64,000 nucleotides of DNA from an uncultured Acetatifactor sp. (lineage in GTDB: Bacteria; Bacillota; Clostridia; Lachnospirales; Lachnospiraceae): contig CAKRZO010000011.1 in NCBI GenBank assembly GCA_934433135.1, forward strand, positions 1 through 64,000. The letters are read 5' to 3'. Numbering within the stretch: position 1 is the first letter of the stretch; each line of letters begins with the position of its first letter. The translations under genes and the position numbers were made by a program. The notes beneath the pieces are model-generated. The model searched no databases. It was not told where the DNA came from and saw nothing but the letters and a program-made list of their open reading frames with translations. This document shows, in pieces, positions 26,826 to 34,865 of this stretch.

Positions 26826-26982
26826 GTAACAGTTCAGCCGCGCCATTCACAAAGCCGCGCTTTCAGCGCTTATTCGCAGCTTCACAGCTGCTTTGTTTCA
26901 CAATCTGGCGCTAAGCTCATACATTCATGTGAGTAGATTTTCATGCAAGCATGCAATCTACTCACATAAATGTATGTATGAA
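26826..26982 (-). repeat. Dispersed structured repeat, copy A
   Basis: It opens with GTAACAGTTCAG, then CGCGCCATTCACAAAGC, an AGCGC/GCGCT-type hairpin, a CAGCTG hairpin, TGGCGCTAAGCTCATACATT and a long hairpin. The hairpin arms, 26918-26939 and 26955-26976, pair 21 of 22 around the loop TTCATGCAAGCATGC. The far end (GTATGAAC) only partly matches the expected GTCTGAACTGTTAC, so this copy is slightly cut. It is non-coding. The same unit, inverted, is at 30301-30484 and 48464-48645. Confidence 0.85.
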
Positions 26983-27453
26983 CATCTGGATGAATTCCTG
27001 GCTGCTTTTGGATGCATCTTCCGGAACCCGGTTTCACCACTTTGTGGACGAGCTTGTACGCATTGAGGTGGAATATACTTATAAATACATGGAAGCCATC
27101 GGCTGCACAGCAAAGCTGGGGAATACGCTGACGGAAAGGCTGCTTCATATTGTTACGACTTTACTGGCGGCTGGCTCTTTTATCGTTGGCAGTATAAGCT
27201 ATATGCTATATACTGCATTGCGACCGCACTGGGAGTAGACGAAAAGGAACTGTATCTTTGGAAAGTTGTACCGGTACAACAAAAAGACCAACGGCAAAAG
27301 CAAGACCGGCAGCAGGTAAACCAAGGCAGCAAAAGAACAAAACAGGCAGCAGGTGTCCGCCATATAGAACACCTGAAACTTTTTGCCGATCTACAGACCT
27401 ATATAGGGCAGAGGCGGAGAAAAAGCGCCGGAGATCGGAAAAATAACAGATAA
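26983..27453 (+). pseudogene. Decayed ORF, unrecognised, with frameshift
   Basis: One frame from about 26983 reads MNSWLLLDASSGTRFHHFVD and LVRIEVEYTYKYMEAIGC. Near 27150 the sense passes to another frame: YDFTGGWLFYRWQYKLYAIY, then TALGVDEKELYLWK and a Gln/Lys/Arg-rich tail to a stop at 27453. Both pieces look like real protein, so I read it as one gene, or two joined fragments, damaged by a frameshift. I do not recognise the family. With the small ORFs that follow, it resembles cargo of a conjugative or plasmid-type element. Confidence 0.4.
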
Positions 27454-27497
27454 AAGAAAAATAAGAGGCAAAGCCACTGGAAAGGAGAAAGGATGAG

Positions 27498-27605
27498 ATG
27501 GGCAAAAAGAAAAAGCCTATCAAGTGGAAAGACTTAGCAATCAACGCACTGATAGACTTAATCATAGGCACGATACTTATACTGATAGACAAGCTGTTTC
27601 GTTAA
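27498..27605 (+). CDS. Small single-helix membrane peptide, 35 aa
   Basis: MGKKKKPIKWKDLAINALID leads into a single hydrophobic helix LIIGTILILIDKLF and one Arg. GAAAGGATGAG provides a ribosome site (AAGGAGAAAGG, 7-17 bases upstream). A basic N-terminus with one helix is typical of type I toxins and small membrane regulators, but no antitoxin RNA can be proved here. It is too short for ordinary gene finders. Confidence 0.5.
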   Translation: MGKKKKPIKWKDLAINALIDLIIGTILILIDKLFR

Positions 27606-27676
27606 ATATCAAGGCGGACAGGGCGTCCTGCCTACCGTCTCAATTATAACACAGAGCCCACATCCAGTAAAGAAAA

Positions 27677-27766
27677 ATGTTGCTGAAGTTAGGAATTTTT
27701 CTGATAGCAGTCGGACTGGTAAAACTGATTGCTGCAGCCATCATGAGAAAGAAGGAAGAAAGATGA
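27677..27766 (+). CDS. Very small membrane peptide, 29 aa
   Basis: MLLKLGIFLIAVGLVKLIAA is a hydrophobic helix, followed by a short basic tail (IMRKKEER). Its stop overlaps the next ATG (ATGA at 27763-27766), a sign of an operon. The ribosome site is weak (AGAAAAA). It may be a real small gene of the same lost element or chance. Confidence 0.3.
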   Translation: MLLKLGIFLIAVGLVKLIAAAIMRKKEER

Positions 27767-27828
27767 ACCTGGGAGAAAAAATCAAAGAAGCAAGGAAGGA
27801 TACGGCACTTAGACAGTCACAATGGTGA
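27763..27828 (+). pseudogene. XRE regulator, N-terminal remnant
   Basis: MNLGEKIKEARKDTALRQSQ is the start of an XRE helix-turn-helix protein (usual form: LGEKIKEARKxxGLSQSEL), ended by a stop after 21 codons. GAAGGAAGAAAG precedes the ATG. No continuation is seen downstream, so only the first helix remains. Confidence 0.5.
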
Positions 27829-27895
27829 CAAAACAGTGACACCGAAATGCCGCGAAACCGCATAAATACTGGTTTTTTAATTTCGATTCCTTACC

Positions 27896-29530
27896 TCAGG
27901 TTAGTTGAGAAAGATATCCGTTATTCTTTTGGCGCAACAGAAAAAGCTGCCGTATATCTTCCTCCGGAGTGGAGATAGGTGCAATGCCGAAGTTTTTCAT
28001 CAGGTAATCAAGCACTCCTTTTGATAGAAAAGCGGGCAGGGTCGGACCTAAGCGGATGTTCTTGATACCCAGATGCAGGAGTGTCAGCAGGATGCAGACG
28101 GCTTTCTGCTCATACCAGGAAAGCACCATGGAAAGAGGCAGGTCATTGATGTCGCATGCAAAGGCTTCTGCCAATGCCGCCGCAATCCGGATGGCGCTGT
28201 AGGCGTCATTGCATTGTCCGATATCCATAAGGCGGGGAAGTTCTCCTATCGTACCCAGATTCAGATCGTTAAAGCGGTATTTTCCGCAGGCCAATGTCAA
28301 TACTACCGTATCCGCAGGAAGCTGCTTTACAAATTCCGTATAATAATTTCGTCCGGGACGTGCACCGTCACAGCCGCCGACTAGGAAGAAATGTCGAATG
28401 GCACCGCTTTTTACTGCCTCGATTATTTTATCGGCCTGATCCAGCACGGTTTTGCGGGCAAAGCCGGTCATAACCGTACTGCCGCCGTTGATGCCGGTAA
28501 ATGTCCGGTCTTCCGAATAACCGCCCAGGGACAAAGCCTTTTCGATCACCGGTGTAAAGTCTTTGTCCTCTCCGATGTGAACCAGTCCCGGATAGGATAC
28601 CAGCGCCGTGGTAAATACCCGATCGGCATAACCCGGTCTCGGCGGCATGAGACAGTTGGTCGTAAAAAGAATGGGCGCCGGAATATCCAAAAATTCTTTT
28701 TGCTGATTCTGCCAGGCCGTACCGAAATTGCCTTTCAGGTGCGAATATTTTTTCAATTCCGGATAACCATGGGCAGGCAACATTTCTCCATGAGTGTAAA
28801 TGTTGATTCCTTTACCTTCGGTTTGTTCCAGCAGCAGTTTCAAATCATGCAGATCATGGCCGGAGATGACGATAAAAGGCCCTTTTTCTACGGTTAAGGG
28901 AACGGTAACGGGCGTGGGCATGCCATATGCCGAGGTATTTGCTTTATCCAAAAGTTCCATACATTTCAGGTTTTTCTCACCGACTTCCATCACAACAGGG
29001 AGCAGTTCTTCCAAGTTTAAGTCTTCTCCGATGGTAAAGAGGGCTTTGGCAAAGAAATGGTTGATTTCATCATCCGTTTCTCCCAGCACCATAGCATGGT
29101 TGGCATAGGCTGCCATGCCGCGCACCCCGAAGAGAATCAGGGATTTCAGGCTGCGAATATCTTCCGGGGCATTCCATAGTCCGGTCATATCATAATCATC
29201 ACTGCGTCCGCATGATGAGGCACAGCAGGAACAGTCCGGCATAAGGCGTTCCTTTTCCGCGCGTACCCGGTCAATCAGGCTGTGAAGGGTCTCCGGGTAA
29301 AAGTTTACATTCGTGACAGTCGTAAAAAGCCCTTTGATTATCAGTGTCCAAGTATTCTGCGTGACGTGGGGATTCTCATCGGTTGCTCTGGCAAGTCCGA
29401 TTAACGCACCGGTCAATTCGTCCTGAAGGCCGGCAACTTCCGCTGTTTTGCCGCATACACCGGCCATTCCGGTACATCCGCTGCAGCCGACCGTCTGTTC
29501 ACATTGAAAACAAAACATGTTATAATCCAT
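27896..29530 (-). CDS. hcp: Hybrid cluster protein (hydroxylamine/NO reductase)
   Basis: The 544-residue protein starts MFCFQCEQTVGCSGCTGMAG, which holds the N-terminal cysteine cluster motif of Hcp. It then has SCCASSCGRSDDYD, GVRGMAAYANHAM, HDLHDLKLLLEQT, FTTNCLMPPRPGYADRVFTT, FLVGGCDGARPGRNYYTEF and LACGKYRFND, all ligand regions of the 4Fe-2O-2S cluster. It reduces nitric oxide or hydroxylamine in the cytoplasm of anaerobes. It follows the ferredoxin gene by 29 bases and forms an operon with it. Length and motifs are normal. Confidence 0.95.
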   Translation of the reverse strand: MDYNMFCFQCEQTVGCSGCTGMAGVCGKTAEVAGLQDELTGALIGLARATDENPHVTQNTWTLIIKGLFTTVTNVNFYPETLHSLIDRVRAEKERLMPDCSCCASSCGRSDDYDMTGLWNAPEDIRSLKSLILFGVRGMAAYANHAMVLGETDDEINHFFAKALFTIGEDLNLEELLPVVMEVGEKNLKCMELLDKANTSAYGMPTPVTVPLTVEKGPFIVISGHDLHDLKLLLEQTEGKGINIYTHGEMLPAHGYPELKKYSHLKGNFGTAWQNQQKEFLDIPAPILFTTNCLMPPRPGYADRVFTTALVSYPGLVHIGEDKDFTPVIEKALSLGGYSEDRTFTGINGGSTVMTGFARKTVLDQADKIIEAVKSGAIRHFFLVGGCDGARPGRNYYTEFVKQLPADTVVLTLACGKYRFNDLNLGTIGELPRLMDIGQCNDAYSAIRIAAALAEAFACDINDLPLSMVLSWYEQKAVCILLTLLHLGIKNIRLGPTLPAFLSKGVLDYLMKNFGIAPISTPEEDIRQLFLLRQKNNGYLSQLT

Positions 29531-29559
29531 AAAATCCTCCTTTTTCCATTCGAAATCAT

Positions 29560-30183
29560 TTACTTTAAAATTTTTCCGTCTATTGAAATGTTGATAACCT
29601 GTTGGGGGATGAGTTTTCCGCTGCGCTGCAGGGCTTTCTCGGCGGCGTAGGCCAGTCCGCCGCAGCAGGGAACTTCCATTCGTACGATTGTTACACTGTT
29701 GATGTCATTTTTTTGGATAATTTCGGTAAGCTTTTGGGAATAATCTACATTGTCTAATTTAGGGCAGCCTACGATGGTAATACGGTCTTTCATAAAGTTT
29801 TCATGGAAAGCCGCATAGGCATATGCTGTGCAATCGGCGGCAATCAGCAGATTCGCACCGTCAAAGTAAGGGGCATTTACCGGTACCAGTTTAATCTGTA
29901 CCGGCCAGTGGGACAGCCGGCTTTCCTGCCTGATAGAAGCAGAAGAGGAAGCTTTGTGCTTAAGAACGGCTTCTTCATCATAGGCGGCAGCTTCTCGTTC
30001 GGTGAAGGTAATGGCTCCGGTCGGGCAGACCGGCAGGCAGTCGCCTAATCCATCGCAATAATCGTCCCGCATAAGCTTTGCTTTTCCGTCCACCATGGCA
30101 ATGGCGCCTTCATGACAGGCAGATGCGCAAAGCCCGCAGCCGATGCACTTTTCCTGATCGATTTCAATGATTTTTCTTTTCAT
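29560..30183 (-). CDS. 4Fe-4S ferredoxin-domain protein, Hcp partner
   Basis: The 207-residue protein has two 4Fe-4S motifs (CIGCGLCASACHEGAI, and CDGLGDCLPVCPTGAI with one wider spacing) in residues 1-60. A 140-residue C-terminal domain with YFDGANLLIAADCTAYAYAA and VPCCGGLAYAAEKAL follows. This two-part protein is commonly next to hcp and probably passes electrons to it. I start it at ATG 30183, five bases after GGAGG, rather than the longer frame that runs into the repeat. Confidence 0.88.
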   Translation of the reverse strand: MKRKIIEIDQEKCIGCGLCASACHEGAIAMVDGKAKLMRDDYCDGLGDCLPVCPTGAITFTEREAAAYDEEAVLKHKASSSASIRQESRLSHWPVQIKLVPVNAPYFDGANLLIAADCTAYAYAAFHENFMKDRITIVGCPKLDNVDYSQKLTEIIQKNDINSVTIVRMEVPCCGGLAYAAEKALQRSGKLIPQQVINISIDGKILK

Positions 30184-30258
30184 AGGAACCTCCGTTTCCC
30201 AGACGTTTCTTAAAAACGTTAAAAGCTGTTGTGCTTTGTTACTTGTGTTACTGCCATG

Positions 30259-30300
30259 ATTATAGTATACTGAGACTGCCAAGTCGGTTGAATATTCAAC
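30259..30300 (-). promoter_or_regulatory. Promoter and dyad operator of the ferredoxin-hcp operon
   Basis: On the minus strand a perfect TATAAT (30264-30259) has no good -35. A perfect 14-base palindrome GTTGAATATTCAAC (30287-30300) is centred about 41.5 bases before the expected start of transcription. That is the class II position for a Crp/Fnr activator, and such a regulator is the neighbouring divergent gene. Repeat copy B begins at the very next base. Confidence 0.6.
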
Positions 30301-30484
30301 GCAACAGTTCAGACATACATTCTTGAGTGTAGATTTCATGCTTGCATGAAAATCTACACTCAAGAATGTATGAGCTTAGCGCCAAGTTATATGAGCATCG
30401 CATCTTACAGATGCGACAAATAGCTGCGAAGCAGCGAAAAAGCGCTGTAAGCGCGATTTTGCAAATGGCGCGTCTGAACTGTTA
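30301..30484 (+). repeat. Dispersed structured repeat, copy B
   Basis: This is the best-preserved copy, with ends GCAACAGTTCAGAC and GTCTGAACTGTTAC. The central hairpin arms 30314-30335 and 30351-30372 pair perfectly over 22 bases around TCATGCTTGCATGAA. Then come GAGCTTAGCGCCA, a GCATC/GATGC hairpin, GCTGCGAAGCAGC, AGCGCTGTAAGCGC and GGCGCGTCTGAACTG. The last 17 bases, GCGCGTCTGAACTGTTA, are repeated just after it (about 30496-30512), next to the Crp/Fnr gene's ribosome site. Confidence 0.88.
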
Positions 30485-30533
30485 CCAACAAAACAGCGCG
30501 TCTGAACTGTTATATTTCAACGGAGATATTTAT

Positions 30534-31232
30534 ATGAAAAATTTGGATAGAATGAAAAAATTTGAAAAAATAGAAAATTTTCCACCCTCCCAATTATTTT
30601 TCGGGATTACAAGGGAGGATCTGTCCGCGGTTTTGTCGTGTCTTGCGGCGAAGACGGTGAGTTTTCCGAAGGATGCTTATCTGCTTCATGCCGGAGACAG
30701 GACAGAATCTTTCGGTCTGGTACTGTCGGGAAGTGTACTGGTGGTGCAGGAAGATATCTGGGGCAATCGGAATATTCTGTCCCGGGTATTGCCCGGACAG
30801 ACCTTTGCGACAGCGGCAGCAGTGGCTGCGGCCTTTGGATCCGGAGCTTTGCTGAATGCGGGGGCAGTGGCGGACACACCGGTTACCGTAATGTTTCTGG
30901 ATGTAAAACGCACTTTGACGGTCTGTTCCTCCACCTGTGAACATCACAGCCGCATTATCCGCAACCTCCTTGGAGAACTGGCAGAGAAGAATCTTTTCTT
31001 TAATGAAAAAATCATGCACATGGGGCAGCGTTCCACACGTGCTAAGCTGATGTCTTATTTATCGTCCGAAGCACAGCGGAAAGGCTCCTATGAATTTGAT
31101 ATTCCTTTTTCTAGACAGCAGCTTGCCGACTATCTTTCCGTGGAACGCAGCGGATTATCCCTGGAACTGGGAAAAATGAAAAAGGAAGGGTTGCTGGATT
31201 TTTATAAAAATCATTTTTTGCTGAAAGCATAG
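30534..31232 (+). CDS. Crp/Fnr-family regulator (HcpR-like)
   Basis: The 232-residue protein has a cyclic-nucleotide-binding-like sensor fold (residues 15-140: LLHAGDRTESFGLVLSGSVL, then NRNILSRVLPGQTF) and a C-terminal Crp winged helix (IPFSRQQLADYLSVERSGLS, about residues 180-205). I begin it at ATG 30534 with CGGAGA upstream. The earlier open frame lies in repeat copy B. Clostridial relatives (HcpR) switch on hcp under nitrosative stress, and this gene is divergent from the ferredoxin-hcp operon, so that is its likely job. Confidence 0.85.
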   Translation: MKNLDRMKKFEKIENFPPSQLFFGITREDLSAVLSCLAAKTVSFPKDAYLLHAGDRTESFGLVLSGSVLVVQEDIWGNRNILSRVLPGQTFATAAAVAAAFGSGALLNAGAVADTPVTVMFLDVKRTLTVCSSTCEHHSRIIRNLLGELAEKNLFFNEKIMHMGQRSTRAKLMSYLSSEAQRKGSYEFDIPFSRQQLADYLSVERSGLSLELGKMKKEGLLDFYKNHFLLKA

Positions 31233-31267
31233 CACGGAAAACAAAAGTAAAAATAAAGATTTCGCCT

Positions 31268-32122
31268 TTAAATCTTGGGCTGGTAATGCATGCTGGATAC
31301 ATTATAAACCGTAATAAAGGCTTTGGGATCAAGTTCATTTATGAATTTCATCAGTTTCTGATACTCACTTTTGTCGACAATGGTGATAATCTCATTGTGT
31401 TTTTCAAAATTGTAGGCACCGGTTGCTTCATATATAGTAGCACCGCTGTGCAGACCTTCAATAATAAAACGGCGCAGTTCTTCCTCCTTAGCGGTAATAA
31501 TGCAGACGCGTCGTTTCCGGTTATGATCAAAAATAAAATAATCCAGAACGATTCCGTTAAAGTAAGTACCGAGAAGGCTCAGCACAACGGTTTTTTTGTC
31601 ATAAACCAGCGCTGCAGAAAGCGCCACGCACATACCGGAAAGAGACATCGCTCTTCCTAACTCCATATGAAGATATTTATTCATGATTTTGGCTACAATA
31701 TCCAGACCGCCGGAGGATGCATTGCGGTTAAAAAGAATGCTTAAGCCTATGCTGACCACCAGCACATAGCAAAGCACGTCCAGTTCCTGGCTATTTGTCA
31801 TGGAGCCGAAATTCGGAAAGACCGCTTCAAAAAGCCCCAGAAACAGGGGCAGCATGATGCTGGTGTAAACGGTTTTTGTTCCAAACTCTTTTCCGCACGT
31901 AAGGAATCCGATGATCAACAGAACCACATTCAGAATCATGGTAATGGCAGATAACGGGAGCGGTATGAAATTCGACAGCACAATGCCGAGACCGGAAATG
32001 CTGCTGACGGACGTATGGCTCGGTACCAGAAAGAAATAAACCGCCGCCGCAATAATCGCCACCGCCACCGTTAAAATTACCGCTTCCTTTATTGTTCCTA
32101 TGTAATTCGTTTTCTTTTTCAT
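31268..32122 (-). CDS. YitT-family membrane protein
   Basis: The 284-residue protein has five or six helices in residues 10-195 (VILTVAVAIIAAAVYFFLVP at the start; FNRNASSGGLDIVAKIMNKY, the YitT hallmark, near 130). A cytoplasmic DUF2179 domain follows at 205-284 (RVCIITAKEEELRRFIIEGL, GATIYEATGAY). The function of the family is unknown; transport has been suggested. It converges on the Crp/Fnr gene. Two 17-base direct repeats lie in its promoter region. Confidence 0.88.
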   Translation of the reverse strand: MKKKTNYIGTIKEAVILTVAVAIIAAAVYFFLVPSHTSVSSISGLGIVLSNFIPLPLSAITMILNVVLLIIGFLTCGKEFGTKTVYTSIMLPLFLGLFEAVFPNFGSMTNSQELDVLCYVLVVSIGLSILFNRNASSGGLDIVAKIMNKYLHMELGRAMSLSGMCVALSAALVYDKKTVVLSLLGTYFNGIVLDYFIFDHNRKRRVCIITAKEEELRRFIIEGLHSGATIYEATGAYNFEKHNEIITIVDKSEYQKLMKFINELDPKAFITVYNVSSMHYQPKI

Positions 32123-32199
32123 AAGGTTATTACCGCCGCCTTTTTGTTGACTGTTTTATTTGATAATTACAATATTGTAATTTGATTATAACTTAAAAA

Positions 32200-32249
32200 G
32201 CACGAAAAAGCAAGTTGAAAACTCCGGATTTTGCACGAAAAAGCAAGTT
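32200..32249. repeat. 17-bp direct repeats upstream of the YitT gene
   Basis: GCACGAAAAAGCAAGTT occurs at 32200-32216 and again at 32233-32249, 33 bases (about three turns) apart. They lie between the YitT start and the end of the AraC sensor, so they are candidate binding sites for a regulator of yitT. Confidence 0.6.
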
Positions 32250-32293
32250 CGCAAAGACAAATATATAGTCATAACTTAAAGATAAAAATCAGT

Positions 32294-34486
32294 TCAGAGT
32301 ATTTTAACAGAAGTTATCCGAAACTGGGATGGTGTCATCCCGGTTTCCTGTTTGAATTTTCTACGAAAACTGGAGGTATTCAAATATCCTACGGCGATAC
32401 TGATTTCATCAATAGACATTTCCGTTGTATGCAGCAATTCTTTGGCCTTTTTCAGGCGAAGCATCCACAGGTAATCGGAAAAATTGATATTCAGATCCCT
32501 TTTAAACAGATGACTCATATATGTAATACTGACATGCATCCGGTCGGCTAGCACGGCAATGGAAAAATCCGGTTGACAATAGAATTCTTCCATGAATCGT
32601 TTCACAGATTCCGAATTGCCCTTTTTGTCTGAGATCTTCTGCTCGTAGTAAGTAATCAGTTCCTCTGTATGACTGACAATTTCCGCCCTTTTTTCCACAT
32701 AAGAACAGCTGCGGCACAGGTAGAGCAACTCAAAGTACAAATCGTTATAAGAATGAAAATTAATCGAGGCTTTTGTCATGCCGTTGATAATAACGGTAAG
32801 CATATCGATCAGTACACAGGGAACAAAGAAACCGGACAGGTCGCTTTTGGCAGTTGTAGAAAGGTCAAGCTGCCGGAATAGTTCCCTGATTTGTTCTCTG
32901 GCTGCCGTAAAATTATTTTCAGACAGACATTCAGATAAATCTTTGAGCCTTTTATGAGGATATGCGGTAAGGTTCTGTTCGTCAGTCTGCAGCAAAGAGG
33001 AAAATTCCGATACCGGTGATTCCGGCCAAAAGCGGCTTGCCCGGATTGCATTTTCGTAAAGTGCAGGGATGTCCATAGGAGAATCGGAGCCATTACTGAT
33101 GGCACAAAAAAGTCCTTTTTCCCGATAAAGCCGATCGGACAGTTCTTTCAGGGTCTTTTGTTTGTTTGGATTCGTTCCGGAAAAATAAATAAGGAAAACC
33201 GCACTGCAGCATTCGGAAGTCAGTAAAATGCAGGTATCCTGCCCGGGAAGATGTTGCTTAAGAAAGGATAAAACATCTGCCTGGGAAAGTTTTTCCGAAG
33301 AAGCCGTTTTCAGGATAAAGATTTCTTTATTCGGATCTTTACCGAAAAAAGGATCGATATTGGGAAGCTCTGTCACATTCGTCCGGGACTGGGAAGAAAG
33401 AACGGAATCTAACAGGGATTTCTGAATGGAAAGGCGGTAGTCTTCTAATTTGGCTTTCAGATGTTGATTTTCATTTGCAGATTCCGAAAAAGCCTCATCC
33501 AGCTGTTTGATATAACTATGTTTATAATCGGGGGCTTCCACTAATTTCTGAGTCAGCTTGTGCAAAGGAAGGTAGGTAATTCTCATAACCAGAAAAATCA
33601 GAAAAAAGCATAGTATTCCCAATAGAAAAAGGGTCAGGTAAGCCTCGGAGAATACGGAATCGATCTGTTCGGACAACAGGTCGTTGGAGAGCATGGATAT
33701 TAGGGAGAAACCGTTTCCGATGTTGCTGTGTACACATACAGAAGTGGAGGAATCCAGTCGGTAAATATTATCTTTCAGTTGAATGGATGGAATATAAGAA
33801 GTCAGCTTTTGGATATTGATTCCGGTGACGGGACATCCGTCCGGATCTATCAGGGCGATAGCAGGCATTTCATCGGAAATCAGACCCTTTAATTGCATGC
33901 AGATCTGATCCGTGTCCAGGATATAAAAGAAAAGTCCGTTGGATTTGGGGTTTGTGGCAGGAAAATAAAGAAAAAGCTGTGTTTCTTCATTGGATAAAAA
34001 AATCAACTGTCCCTGCGATGCACCCAAATAGACAGAAGGATCAAAAGAGATACTTTTCTGATCCGGATCAGATAGAACGTAAACTCCGTCCCGGTAAGTG
34101 ATGATATCCCTTGTGGAGAGAATGCCTCCGGTATTCGGGAGCTGATAGATAATGGAACGAATCAGCCTGGTAGCGGAGACGTATTTCTGAAGTTCTTTAT
34201 ATACTTTACGCTGATAATATCCTTCCGAATTGTAACGGCTCATTAACAGTTCCTCATTTGCAGAAAGGGAATAATCAATCTGTGTCAGAAAAAGGATGTC
34301 GGTATTAAGCTGTTCCGCAAAATGATCCAGCTGTGTCTTAGCCTGTTTTACACGTTGGTTAAAATAAGTTTCCGTAAGCTGCGTCCGGATAATGAAAAAG
34401 AAACCCAGAATCAGTACTGTAAAAATCAGCAGGTAGGAGAGAAAATATTTGATAAAAGTAGAGAGTGTAAATTTCCTTTGAAACAT
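32294..34486 (-). CDS. AraC-family regulator with membrane sensor domain
   Basis: The 730-residue one-protein sensor has a first helix at about residues 12-33 (YFLSYLLIFTVLILGFFFII), an extracellular domain to about 280, and a second helix near 282-305 (LFLLGILCFFLIFLVMRITY). A cytoplasmic part ends in an AraC double helix-turn-helix (VLADRMHVSITYMSHLFKRD, then KAKELLHTTEMSIDEISIAV, then TGMTPSQFR). It lies directly upstream of, and divergent from, the binding-lipoprotein operon at 34866. It is its probable activator. It resembles in design the sensor at 591. Confidence 0.87.
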   Translation of the reverse strand: MFQRKFTLSTFIKYFLSYLLIFTVLILGFFFIIRTQLTETYFNQRVKQAKTQLDHFAEQLNTDILFLTQIDYSLSANEELLMSRYNSEGYYQRKVYKELQKYVSATRLIRSIIYQLPNTGGILSTRDIITYRDGVYVLSDPDQKSISFDPSVYLGASQGQLIFLSNEETQLFLYFPATNPKSNGLFFYILDTDQICMQLKGLISDEMPAIALIDPDGCPVTGINIQKLTSYIPSIQLKDNIYRLDSSTSVCVHSNIGNGFSLISMLSNDLLSEQIDSVFSEAYLTLFLLGILCFFLIFLVMRITYLPLHKLTQKLVEAPDYKHSYIKQLDEAFSESANENQHLKAKLEDYRLSIQKSLLDSVLSSQSRTNVTELPNIDPFFGKDPNKEIFILKTASSEKLSQADVLSFLKQHLPGQDTCILLTSECCSAVFLIYFSGTNPNKQKTLKELSDRLYREKGLFCAISNGSDSPMDIPALYENAIRASRFWPESPVSEFSSLLQTDEQNLTAYPHKRLKDLSECLSENNFTAAREQIRELFRQLDLSTTAKSDLSGFFVPCVLIDMLTVIINGMTKASINFHSYNDLYFELLYLCRSCSYVEKRAEIVSHTEELITYYEQKISDKKGNSESVKRFMEEFYCQPDFSIAVLADRMHVSITYMSHLFKRDLNINFSDYLWMLRLKKAKELLHTTEMSIDEISIAVGYLNTSSFRRKFKQETGMTPSQFRITSVKIL

Positions 34487-34865
34487 AGGGGCTCCTTTAC
34501 ATTATCCTGAATACAGGATTTCTATCAACGGGAATCAAACTCTATTTTACAGGAAGCCATCATTTTTTACAAGATTTTGAAGCAGTGCATTTCCTGTAAA
34601 GCAAATTATGTACCATTGTTTTCCGATGCATTTTTTGCAGAATAGATAATGTGTCTTGATAAGATGCGGCAGGTATGTGTAGAATAAGCCTATCAGGCAG
34701 CTGTCCGGACAGAACGCATGAGAAATACGACCGGCATAAATGAAAAACCGGTAAAAAGAAAAGCATATGAGCAAAGCACATGAAGTGTACGGGTGTGCAG
34801 CACAGATGTGCAAGAAAGAGGAAAACGAAAATTACAACAATTATGAAATCGGGAGGAACGTAAAT
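34487..34865. other. Divergent control region, AraC sensor to lipoprotein operon
   Basis: The 379-base gap carries the promoters of both genes. One good candidate for the operon is listed at 34656-34685. Short open frames in the gap have no ribosome sites or family resemblance. Confidence 0.5.
34656..34685 (+). promoter_or_regulatory. Promoter of the glycan operon
   Basis: TTGATA (34656-34661), an 18-base spacer and TAGAAT (34680-34685) give a reasonable sigma-A promoter, leaving a leader of about 175 bases before the lipoprotein start. Confidence 0.45.

Noticed and set aside
27206..27592. Minus-strand hydrophobic ORF of 128 codons
   Set aside because: It is antisense to the decayed and small ORFs, has low-complexity composition and no ribosome site.
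30342..30533. Longer start of the Crp/Fnr regulator
   Set aside because: The first 64 codons lie in the repeat element and would be present only by chance; ATG 30534 has CGGAGA upstream.
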